DNA of 64,000 nt, taken from NCBI RefSeq assembly GCF_000264905.1, contig NW_006763144.1:1059648-1123647 (forward strand). Reading direction: 5' to 3'. The stretch is from Stereum hirsutum FP-91666 SS1. Its lineage: Eukaryota; Basidiomycota; Agaricomycetes; Russulales; Stereaceae. The translations under genes and the position numbers were made by a program. The notes below the pieces were generated by a model. It did no database searches, was not told the DNA's origin, and was given only the letters and a program-made list of their open reading frames with translations. This document shows positions 50,133 to 58,913 of this stretch, in pieces (the first letter of the stretch is position 1; each line of letters opens with the position of its first letter).

Positions 50133-52808
50133 ATGCCTGGGTCTATCGAGAAGGAAGACGAGTCTATGCGCGAGACGGCCAAGGTGGACTCTCCGAGTCC
50201 GGGCGATCTCTATGAGCGGGATGGCAAAGAGGAGAGACGAATATTCCGTAAGATGGACATGCATCTTTTGCCATTCGTCTCGCTGCTTTACCTGCTCTCG
50301 TTCTTGTGCGTATCGTTATGCTATCCACGCTCGGCGGCGAAGGCTAATTCTGCGCACATCACGACAGGGATCGGTCGAATGTTGGTGAGTGGCATGTCGC
50401 ATGTTCTGCCTCACGCTTTGGAGCTCAATGACTTTACTCTTACAATACGTAGGGAACGCGAAGATTGCCGGCATGGCTACAGACCTGAAATTGGTGGGCC
50501 TGCGTTATAATATCATTGCCGCTGTGTTCTTTGTGAGTAGCGCTCTCATTTCTGCGAACAGGCCGTTCTAACGGAAACTTAGCTTCCCTACTGTTTCGTA
50601 GAGATCCCATCGTATGTTCGAAATGTCCAGGCAGAACTTGAGGCTGGTTTGTTGATAAGGTCGACACAGGAATATCCTCTTGAAACTTACGAGACCTTCT
50701 CGATGGAGTACGCAACTCCGCTTCTCGGTCGGGCTTATCGTCCATCCTCAGGACTGACCTCTCTGCCTTTTTTTTCCAGTCCCTTCGATCATGCTTGCTT
50801 GGGGACTTGTGATGACTCTGATGTGCCTCGTCAACAGTTATCACGGTCTAATAATGTTTGTCCTTTTTCCAAAACGAGTGGACGGTCTCGATGGTAGGAT
50901 ACAGTTCTGACGGGCGCCTACAGAGCCCGGATATTCCTTGGATTGGCCGAGGGAGGTCTTTTCCCCGGTGTGACGTTCTACATCTCGCTCTGGTTCGTGA
51001 GATTTTCGTTCGGATGCCCTAGCTCAATGCAAAAGGTCTGCGGTTGCTTACTCCTTCGGGTGCATCAATAGGTACCCTAGGCGCAAACAGGCCAAACGCA
51101 TTGCTATCTTCTTCTCGGCTGCAACGATCGCTGGAGCATTCGGTGCGTGGCACGCTAATTTTGTTTCCATTCATTCATCTTACTCAAATGTCGGCGTGGT
51201 GTTTCAGGTGGCATCCTCGCGTGCGCTTACTGTCTTTGTCTTTTTCAGAAACATACTGGCTAACTAACCGTTTCTTTCTTTCGCCACAGGTTTGGCATTG
51301 AGAAGATGGAGGGGTGGGTCTTCCGTCTTACGCACGTAGCTTGTTTTCGCGAGGGGTCCTGATGGGGTTCTTGGTCTCTTCAGCATTGGGGGCCTGCATG
51401 GATGGCAGTGGATTGTGAGTGATTCATCCGATACGACCCAGTGTGCAAAACGAACGGCTAACAATTCATTCGTTCAGTTCTGCTTGGAAGGACTTCGTCA
51501 GTGTTGCTGTTACTGAACTCTCTCCGTTCATCCAAAACTGACATCTCGGATTCTGGCAGTGACCGTCATCATCGCGGCCTTAGCCTTCTTCTTCATGCAC
51601 GATGCGAGCATCTCTCATCTTCGTCGGCCATTATTTCGATACTGACACTACTTTTGGTCTGTTTGATAGTATCCGGAGACCGCGACCTTCCTGACCGACT
51701 CCGAGCGCCGCCACATCGTGGCATTACTTGCGGAGGACTCCAAGAACCTCGCCAAAGGCTATTCTCACAAGTACTTCTGGCAGGCCATCAAGGATTACAA
51801 GTCATGGATGCAGATCGTCGTTTATATGGGGTACGTCTCTCTACATCTTTAGTCGCCATTGCTTTGACGCGCACTGACTTGCCTACTATCTGATTGTGTT
51901 TAACCTTTTGGATCAGCGTCCTCATCCCAGTCTACGCCGTCGCTCTCTTCACACCCTCAATTATCGCCGGCCTCGGCTACGCAGCGGCTCGTGCCCAGTT
52001 ACTCTCCATCCCACCATTCGTATGTGGATGTCTGATGACTATTGTCGTGGGCATATACTCCGATAAGTTGAACTTGAGGGGTCCGTTCATTATGGGCGGG
52101 GCATTCGTGAGTCTTGTCGGGTATATCGTCTGTTATACGACGACGAGTCCTGGAGCGGGGTACGTCGGTAAGTAATGTTCCTCATAACGTATATGCCCTG
52201 TGCCAGTTGTCTCCACCATGTGCTAAACGGTGAGCTTGTATGATAGGTGCTATCATCGCGTGCTTAGGAGTGTACCCGACGATTGCTGTTAACCTGGCTT
52301 GGGCGGGGGGCAATGCGGGTGGCGATGCTAAGAGGGGAGTGGTCATCGCTATGGTCATTGGTATCGGAAACCTCGGAGGGTATGTGTTATATATCTCGCA
52401 CTCTCATGCGTTCGCTAACTGGCAATCACGATGATTTTGTCATTGGACCTTAGAATCTGCTCGTCTTTCATATACTACGACTCCCCACGATTCCACCACG
52501 GACATGGCACCATGATGGGCTGGCTCGGTCTCACGTACGTTCCGGTCTTCCACTTGATCAACGAGCACGACTTACAGATGTTTCGAACATTAGAATTATC
52601 TCGACCGCGGTCCTTATGTGGAGATACAGCGTCATCAATGCCGAGAAGGAGGCCCTCTGCAAGCGGGAGGGCATCGATGACAGTAGAGAGGAAGAGTTCA
52701 GGGAGCTGGGCGATGAGAGCCCTTTGTTCAGGTTTGTTGGCATCCACTTGGCATCTCTTCTATTCCCTCTCTAATCTTAACTCCTGGGGCTATAGGTACA
52801 CTATCTGA
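50133..52808 (+). CDS. MFS permease, anion:cation symporter (ACS) family
   Basis: The ATG at 50133 opens MPGSIEKEDESMRETAKVDS. After KMDMHLLPFVSLLYLLSFL-DRSNVGNAKIAGM (the family's TM1 end and DRSNIGNA signature, across two introns) come AAVFFIPYC-VEIPSN, ARIFLGLAEGGLFPGVTFYI SLWYPRR (TM4 signature), IFFSAATIAGAFGG, LHGWQWIF-LEG, a central loop with FLTDSERRHIVALLAED, and five further helices (VLIPVYAVALFTPSIIAGLG, GPFIMGGAFVSLVGYIVC). The C-terminus is CKREGIDDSREEEFRELGDE SPLFRYTI, the cytoplasmic tail seen in Dal5/Tna1-like carriers. Twelve helices are expected. Substrates in this family are carboxylates such as nicotinate, allantoate or pantothenate; which one is unknown. More than ten introns. 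Confidence 0.9.
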
Positions 52809-53144
52809 GACTTTTTGGTGCTGGTCTTGATGATGGCGGGGATCCCCAGACTAAATTATGTTGCAACCTACCAAAACCCTGCCGTTGTGTAAGGAGGACG
52901 TCACTCTTGTGTTTTTGTATTATATCATGATCATGATCGACGTGTAGACCATACACAATATGACCACCTTTAATGGCTGTGAAGTACCGTCGGCAGTGTG
53001 GCCCAAAGGCCACAATTCGGGTGTGGCGTTGGATTTCAAACTCCGCTCCGAACAACGAACAGGAACACCCTGGAACACCACACTTGAACCACACGGACGG
53101 TGACGGACCCCGTTCCATTTACATAGACGACAAACAAAATAACA
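52809..53144. other. intergenic between convergent MFS and GPI18 genes
   Basis: 3' flanks of both genes; nothing else recognised. Confidence 0.4.
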
Positions 53145-54683
53145 TCAAGCAGGCGGTAGAAACACCGTCCAAAGCACGACCGACACCGCACCCCACACCA
53201 CGCTCCAACCCACCCATATCTTCCCCCACCAAGGTTTCTCAAACACGAGCCACGCGGCGGCCCAGTACGTGAGCGGCATCGAAGCGGCGAGGCGGAGTGC
53301 GATTTGGGTGTGGGAGTTGAAGAGGAGGGTTAGGGAGAGGATCAGGGCGTGGATTGCGTGTGGGGTTAGGGAGGAGGATAAGAAGGGAGATGAAGGTGGG
53401 CGTTCGAGTTTTGGTTGAGTTCGGGGATCTGGGTTTGTTTGGTTTGGGGAAGCGGGTTTCTGAGTGTTGAGGTAGGAGGGAAGGAGACGGTGTTTGAGGA
53501 TGGATAGAAGGGTGGGCAGGGTGTGTGAGAGGTGTGTGAGCGTGAAGGTGAAGAGGAGAGTGAGGACGGGGGCGGCGAGGAGGAAGTTTGGGAGTTGGGA
53601 GAGGGTCCAGTAGTTGAGGAATCCGATGTTCCAGTACCGCGCTTGGACGTGGGTATATATGAGAGGGATGGTCTTGTTACACCACAGTGGTGTCGAAACG
53701 ATCTGGCCTTTGTCGTCATTAGGGGTGCAGAAGAGAACGTACGCGGCCACTTGATGTGCGACGAATGGCACGAAAGTGAGAGCAGTGGTGAACACTGCGT
53801 ATGCAACCTTCTTGATTGAAAGCTAAAAAATTACGATAAGATACTCCAACTTTTGTCGTAGTATGGATGATAGATAATGTGCTGATTGTAAGATTGATGA
53901 GAGCTCACCTGTCCGTGCAAGAGAGGTTCAACAACAAGTCCCCAGATTAGGAAGCCCCCTAGTAGTACACCATTCGACCGAAATGCGCCTGCAAGTGCGA
54001 ACCAAAACGTCGCCCATAGCCATTGCTTCTTCGCGCACGCCAACATGCCTTAAAGAAGTCGGCCTCGATGAGCGTTTGACGAGGAGAACTGGGCAGGGAA
54101 TATACCTTTATATGAGAAATAGGTGAAGAATGGCTCTGTGTAGGCTGCATAGTGAATTGTAACTGGACTGCTGGGTATAAGCGACAATAATGACGCGATG
54201 AGAGCCAGAGACGTTGAATTGAGATGATGGAAGGATAATCGGTAGAGCGTGCTGGTACTGCTGCACGCCACAGCGGCCCCCACGCCACGAAGCAGAATGT
54301 TCTCCCATCCTAAGTCAGGACCTCCTCCAAGTGATATCAAAAAATGACTGAGACGACCCATAATATTCATGACAAGCGGTAATCCAGGAGAGAATGCCCA
54401 TTCGTGTTCGTAAACATAGCCTTCACGGGCAATGTGCGTGAAGTGGAAAGCGTCCCACCGAAGAAGGGAAGATGTCAAATAGGGTGTAGAATCATCGAAC
54501 TGAGTACTCGCAGAGGAGTCGAATGACGGAAGGTGAGACGCCAAGAAGACGAGCGAAATAGTACAAGCACGGGCGGCAACGGTGCAGACGTTCAAGAGGC
54601 GAAAATGGTCGTCAACCAGTGTGGGTGTCGGCGAAGACGTGTCCGGAGCCATACGCCCCTTGTTCGCATGTTGTTTCCCCATC
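53145..54683 (-). CDS. GPI18: GPI mannosyltransferase 2 (PIG-V)
   Basis: The ATG at 54683 gives MGKQHANKGRMAPD; an upstream TTG is not needed. The N-terminal helix is followed by the luminal catalytic-region motif LLRWDAFHFTHIAREGYVYE HEWAFSPGLPLV, with the conserved WD and HEWAFSPG of PIG-V. Then come LYRLSFHHLNSTSLALIASL, SSPVTIHYAAYTEPFFTYFS, ALAGAFRSNGVLLGGFLIWG, FVPFVAHQVAAYVLFC and a FLNYWTLSQLPNFLLAAPVL helix. The last helices include LAASMPLTYWAAAWLVFE; the C-terminus is VFLPPA. About ten membrane helices, three or four exons. It adds the second mannose to the GPI anchor precursor in the ER. It shares a 262-bp divergent promoter with the peroxin gene. Confidence 0.93.
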
Positions 54684-54945
54684 GTCGTCGACGACAATGA
54701 CTCTGCTACATAGATTGTCAGTTATAACGACCCGTTCGACGAAGACAAACATGCCTTGAGGTCACGCGGAAAGAAGACAGTTGATGGTCAGCAGCAAAGC
54801 CTGTGATTTCGCGTCTTGCCTCTGACGCGCTCTCTCACTCCAGTCTCTGCGCCTCAGCCTTGCTGCTTACACTCGTGCGCACATCCGTCCCATAAACTCC
54901 CTCTGGATACTTGGACTGACACATTGAACAGGCAGAGGCTCTAAA
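54684..54945. promoter_or_regulatory. bidirectional promoter region GPI18 / dysferlin-domain peroxin
   Basis: A 262-bp gap lies between divergent start codons. No obvious TATA box. A CT-rich tract (ctctctcactccagtctct near 54830-54850) may serve as a core element. Confidence 0.4.
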
Positions 54946-56730
54946 ATGTCTACGGCGTCGCCACACAGAAGAGCAATGTCTGTACCCCAACCCCAGCCTC
55001 CTTCAACCGTTTCCGACCATGCTTCGGACGCCACAGTTCATTCTCTAGTACCTACACTGCTTGATTTCGTGAATACTGTTCCGCCACCACTTACAGCAGT
55101 ATTGACTGGTCTATCACCAACTGTCACTCCATTTCGACGTACTCTCGAAATTCTCAGTTGGCAAGCACCATGGTCCGAGAGTTGGCTCGTGGTCGCCGCT
55201 TGGTGGGGTGTATGTTTATTGTCGAATTTTGGGTTCAGGTGCGTGCGCCTACGTCTATAACTTATTATGTTGCTGGCTGACGTGGATACTTATTCAGATA
55301 TATGTTTCCCATAATATTTTTGACAGCCGTGGCTTTCAGTAGATGGCGAGCCCGAATAGCTGCAAAACGTCCCACTTCAGAACCCGTAACAGAAGATAAC
55401 CTCCAACGGACAATCTCGGACCTCTCCACCATTTTCACACTCATACCTTCCTCCCCATCCCTCCCAACAGCAGACTTCACACTTCTACTCCGAGCTTCCG
55501 CAATTCTATATCTTCCCTACCTCCTCCTCACATTCTTCGTTCCCTTACGAATCCTCATCGGCTTCGCCGGCACCATCGTCCTCACGTGGCGAGCGCCGTG
55601 GGCCACTCTGATCCGCACCAGCATCTGGCGAAGCGCCTGGATCCGGTGGTCAGCCTACCGGCTGTGGTCCTACATCTCCGGAGCCCCATTCCCTTCTCCA
55701 CTGCCCGGGCCACACCTCGTCTCGGGAAGCGCCTCGTCATTGTCAATAAACCAGACGCCGGTGAATACCGTCCGATTTTTGTTCACGGTATATGAGAATC
55801 AGAGGTGGTGGATGGGATTGGACTGGACTGCGGCTTTGGTTCCGGGCGAACGACCTTCGTGGTGCTCCGCCACTCAACAGCCCGTCCCACCACCAAGCGC
55901 TTTCGCACTTCCACAGCCTACGATCGCGTATCTCAAAGATTCTGACCCGAAGGGCGCCGAGCGCAGGGTCAAGAGGGTAGCGATGTGGGGATGGGAAGAG
56001 ACGGAGTGGAGGGTCGTGGTGAAGAAGGAAGGGGAGGACGAGTCGAAAAGGGTGGAGAGGCCGTTACCGGTTCCGAAGGAGGATGGGGCGAGAGGAGGAG
56101 GGAGTGGCGCGAAGTTGTTCAAGGCGGCAGAGAGAATGATGGAGGCTCCGCGGTCAGCATCGACTGCGTCTTCTTCGAGTGCGGGGACGGGTGGGAAGCC
56201 GAGGAGCAGGAGTCCGGTGGCGACGAGAACAGGTTCTACTGCTGGGGAGGATCATTCGGATGGTACGGATGGAGCTTATGGAGACTCGGATGATATTACT
56301 ACGGATACGGACGGATGGATTTATGGTGACAATAAATGGGAGAATCGTGGTAATAAAGGCGGAATGGGCAAGGTCAGCATTTATTGCTTTTGGCTGGGCC
56401 ACACCATTTTCCCACGCATACGCCACATCAATTTCTAACGGACTTTCCCGTCTTATAACCTTGTAGTACACAAGATACCGACGCTGGACCCGCATCGCAG
56501 TCCTCACGGAACTCGTCGAACCAGTCTCACCAGGACAAACCGGCATCCTCGTGGAAGACAGCGAACACTCCATCAGACCCAGTCAGACCATCGAGTCTGC
56601 GCCCTTTGTCGCGTCGCCGACTTCGACCTCGCTCGGGAGGAAAGATACGGAGGAAACGACGTCGACGTCGGCTGAAGAGAAGACTGGGCTAAGGCAGCGG
56701 TTGAAGGCCGCTGTGGCTGGGTCGCATTGA
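54946..56730 (+). CDS. Pex24/Pex30-type membrane protein with dysferlin domain
   Basis: The ATG at 54946 gives MSTASPHRRAMSVPQ. The N-terminal half has hydrophobic segments WLVVAAWWGVCLLSNFGF and MFPIIFLTAVAFSRW, then ILYLPYLLLTFFVPLRILIG FAGTIVLTW, in the reticulon-like arrangement of Pex24p-family proteins. The C-terminal half is a split dysferlin domain: DysF-N at VRFLFTVYENQRWWMGLDWT AALVPGERPSW, a long Ser/Asp-rich insert, WIYGDNKWENRGNKGGMGKY, and DysF-C TRYRRWTRIAVLTELVEP. It ends LRQRLKAAVAGSH. Three exons; the last donor lies within GGMGK. Such proteins sit in the ER at peroxisome contact sites and limit peroxisome number and size; lipid binding by the dysferlin domain has been proposed for the family. 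Confidence 0.88.
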
Positions 56731-57257
56731 TTTTTGGGAATTAGTACTGACTCTGTTTGAGATTCATTGGCATGGGGTGTATATGAGGGATATTTTGTTG
56801 TAATCTATGTACTGCGCTCTAATGTGTATGATGGTTGAGCTCTCCTTTCCTGATGTGAGTGTAGTCTTTGGGCAGCGTTTTCAGAGCATCGGACCGTGAT
56901 TTGCCTGCGACGACCCGCGTTGTGCGTTGCAAGAAAACGGTTCGGAACATTTATTCAACAAGAAGAACGAGATGCTATAAATATTGTACAGTACATAGTG
57001 TGCATCTAGTGCAGCTTAAAGGTCAAAATGCTACTACGGTGTCGTATTGACGGCGTCGTTGTTTGCACAAGAACCTTGATAACAAAATCTCGGGCCATAA
57101 ACACGATTCGGAGGCCACCGAACGCATGAGGATCAAGGGTCGATGGTGGTGAGCTCTGCTGGTCATAGTAACTTAGTCAGTAAACAACATGATACGTCTG
57201 GGACGCACTGAGTGAGCTGCGAAGAAGCACACACCAGTATATTCGACTGCACATGAG
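56731..57257. other. intergenic, 3' flanks
   Basis: No supported gene. Holds the 3' end of the peroxin gene and, on the minus strand, the flank beyond the relic exon of the DUF6533 gene. Confidence 0.4.
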
Positions 57258-57336
57258 TTAAGTCGTGTTAGACAATGATCCTTCTCTCGGGGCCGGTACC
57301 ATCTCAATGTCCCTCACGCCTTCGCCATCATACACC
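57258..57336 (-). pseudogene. orphaned last exon of DUF6533 copy 1
   Basis: After an intact acceptor (TTGCCAG near 57337) the minus strand reads VYDGEGVRDIEMVPAPREG and soon stops at TAA (57258-57260). The intact copy 3 ends, after its last intron, VYDGNQRDIADIEMVPMQRE CS. So this is the original last exon of copy 1, now separated from the rest of the gene by the 1.5-kb LTR element. Confidence 0.75.
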
Positions 57337-57363
57337 TGGCAATATTCTTCAGATCCATGTAAT

Positions 57364-57368
57364 ACCTC
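57364..57368 (+). repeat. target-site duplication, left copy (ACCTC)
   Basis: The five bases directly before the 5' LTR are ACCTC and are repeated exactly at 58898-58902 after the 3' LTR. Confidence 0.9.
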
Positions 57369-57637
57369 TGTTGGATTTAGCTAGTTGCAGCTCGACGTCG
57401 CGAGAGCTTTCGCGAGCTTTCGACGGACACGGATGACTCAGCAGCGCAGCTGCTTTGCCACTCTCTCGAGTACTGTAGAATATTCGAGTATAATTTGTAC
57501 AGTAGTATAAATACATGAAGAGTTTACCTGTGTAGGGCATCGGTTTGCCCTAACACAAGCCAGCCTCACAGCTCAGTGTGATTGCAAGCCCTCTCTGATT
57601 TCTCGTGCTTTTCTCACTCGCTCACGAAAATCCAACA
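57369..57637 (+). repeat. 5' LTR
   Basis: 269 bp, TG..CA ends with short inverted termini TGTTGG/CCAACA. It contains TATAAATA at 57506-57513, so U3 runs to about 57535. A small hairpin GGGCA/TGCCC (57535-57539/57546-57550) sits at the likely U3-R border. It is identical to the 3' LTR. Confidence 0.93.
57506..57513 (+). promoter_or_regulatory. TATA box of the LTR promoter
   Basis: TATAAATA in the 5' LTR. The distance of about 30 nt places the transcription start near 57536-57540, right where the self-complementary stretch begins. Confidence 0.6.
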
Positions 57638-57646
57638 CAAACCGAT
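57638..57646 (+). promoter_or_regulatory. putative self-primer binding site
   Basis: CAAACCGAT begins at the first base after the 5' LTR, the position of a primer binding site. It does not start with TGG, so it does not fit a tRNA 3' end. Its reverse complement ATCGGTTTG lies in the LTR at 57539-57547, about 33 nt after the TATA box. This matches the known Tf1/sushi mechanism, in which the mRNA 5' end primes reverse transcription. Pairing stops after exactly nine bases on both sides. Confidence 0.6.
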
Positions 57647-57683
57647 CTCGGTACCGTCGCCGATAACCCGACGCTCGTCCATC

Positions 57684-58208
57684 ATGTCCAGCTTAACCGC
57701 TGCGACTGATCTACCGACGGATCTCCCGACGGCAGCCCCTCTCGTCGCCCCTGCGCTTTGCCTCACGCGTCGCCACTCCCTTGCACCCACTCCTGTGCGC
57801 CACACCCGCTCTACCACCCTTCCTCTTCGTCGCACATCCTCAGTCGACGCCAGCGCACGCACCCCGCCTCTGCCATCACCCTCGCGTTCTCGCGACAGTC
57901 ATCCCGACTGGAGCAGAGCGATCTGCCGCCACTGCCGAGAAGTGGGCCACATAGCCCGTGTATGTCCCTCCGCCACTCTCGTCACCTCGTCCCCGCGTAA
58001 GCCGCGTAGCGTGAACGCGCCGCCGTTACCCTCTCCATCACCTTTTTCATCCGCCGCACCTCCTCCGGCCTCTCCACCCTCCAACCCCGCGTGGCGAAAA
58101 GCCATCTGTCGTCGCTGTGGTATTACCGGCCACATCGCACGCACCTGTCCTCGTCCGAGCCCAGCTCCGAGACACCCATCGTCCGCCATTTCCGTGCTTT
58201 GTGCATAG
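57684..58208 (+). CDS. Gag-like protein with two CCHC zinc knuckles
   Basis: The ATG at 57684 is the first in the interior and opens MSSLTAATDLPTDLPTAAPL; TAG is at 58206-58208, giving 174 residues. The protein is Pro/Ser/Arg/Thr-rich with two perfect CX2CX4HX4C knuckles, CRHCREVGHIARVC and CRRCGITGHIARTC, each preceded by a tryptophan-basic segment (DWSRAI, AWRKAI). Only the nucleocapsid-like part is recognisable; a capsid helical domain is not evident. The two knuckle units are similar to each other, as after an internal duplication. It presumably binds the element RNA. A +1 frame stays open from about 58117 to 58587 past the gag stop, but I recognise no protease or other pol motif in it. 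Confidence 0.85.
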   Translation: MSSLTAATDLPTDLPTAAPLVAPALCLTRRHSLAPTPVRHTRSTTLPLRRTSSVDASARTPPLPSPSRSRDSHPDWSRAICRHCREVGHIARVCPSATLVTSSPRKPRSVNAPPLPSPSPFSSAAPPPASPPSNPAWRKAICRRCGITGHIARTCPRPSPAPRHPSSAISVLCA

Positions 58209-58210
58209 AA

Positions 58211-58225
58211 CGGGTTCGATCCCCG
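58211..58225 (+). other. tRNA T-arm / Pol III B-box look-alike
   Basis: GGTTCGATCCC (58213-58223) fits the B-box consensus, and CGGG-TTCGATC-CCCG can form a T-arm. There is no A-box or acceptor stem partner upstream, so it is not a tRNA gene. It lies just past the gag stop. Confidence 0.3.
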
Positions 58226-58619
58226 GTCCGGAATTTGACGTTGACTCTCCGCCGTCCCTTGTCGCCACATCCTCAGCCCCTATTCCGCCACTTCGCCGCC
58301 ACCCACCGTTCCTCACCATCCCTTGCCACCCACACTCCTCGCCACCTTCGCCCCGACTCTCTTTTCGGTGTCTCATCCAGGCTGTATTGGGCACGGTTTC
58401 GGATGCCGTAGCGCCAGGTGAGCCGATGCTCACGACGCCTCGACGCGCATCAACCGCTAGGATACGCCGTTCGTCATCGCGAGCAGAACGGAATTGCCAT
58501 ATGAAGGAACGCGCACATGTCCAGGGGGAGTTCCTGACGACTGCCGTAGGTTCTGACCATAGACGGGTAATTCACTGCATGTCGTAGTTGATCTCGAGGT
58601 CTTTCCCGCACGTCTCGCT

Positions 58620-58628
58620 GAGGGGGAG
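58620..58628 (+). other. polypurine tract
   Basis: GAGGGGGAG directly precedes the 3' LTR, the expected plus-strand primer site. Confidence 0.8.
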
Positions 58629-58897
58629 TGTTGGATTTAGCTAGTTGCAGCTCGACGTCGCGAGAGCTTTCGCGAGCTTTCGACGGACACGGATGACTCA
58701 GCAGCGCAGCTGCTTTGCCACTCTCTCGAGTACTGTAGAATATTCGAGTATAATTTGTACAGTAGTATAAATACATGAAGAGTTTACCTGTGTAGGGCAT
58801 CGGTTTGCCCTAACACAAGCCAGCCTCACAGCTCAGTGTGATTGCAAGCCCTCTCTGATTTCTCGTGCTTTTCTCACTCGCTCACGAAAATCCAACA
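58629..58897 (+). repeat. 3' LTR
   Basis: 269 bp, identical to 57369-57637. Confidence 0.93.
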
Positions 58898-58902
58898 ACC
58901 TC
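58898..58902 (+). repeat. target-site duplication, right copy (ACCTC)
   Basis: Exact repeat of 57364-57368. Confidence 0.9.
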
Positions 58903-58913
58903 GTAAATAAAAA

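Larger units (their letters stand above)
57369..58897 (+). mobile_element. complete non-autonomous LTR retrotransposon (TR-GAG/TRIM type)
   Basis: The element is 1,529 bp. Both 269-bp LTRs start TGTTGG and end CCAACA and are identical base for base over the 1,260-bp offset. ACCTC flanks both sides as a 5-bp target duplication. A polypurine tract GAGGGGGAG (58620-58628) abuts the 3' LTR. The 991-bp interior holds one recognisable gene, a Gag-like zinc-knuckle protein, and no protease, reverse transcriptase, RNase H or integrase. The first nine bases after the 5' LTR are complementary to LTR bases 57539-57547, at the predicted transcript start. Identical LTRs mean a very recent insertion, so a helper element with pol should exist elsewhere in the genome. 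It lies antisense to the DUF6533 gene it interrupts. Confidence 0.93.

Noticed and set aside
57349..57540. Minus-strand frame inside the LTR, repeated in the 3' LTR
   Set aside because: It is duplicated only because the LTRs are identical; it crosses the LTR boundary and has no family resemblance.
58091..58433. tRNA gene at the T-arm-like motif in the LTR element
   Set aside because: No D-arm, anticodon arm or acceptor stem could be drawn upstream.
58117..58587. Open +1 frame downstream of gag as a pol/protease remnant
   Set aside because: No DTG/DSG protease motif or other pol signature is visible; long open frames are common in this GC-rich stretch, and a third frame is also largely open.
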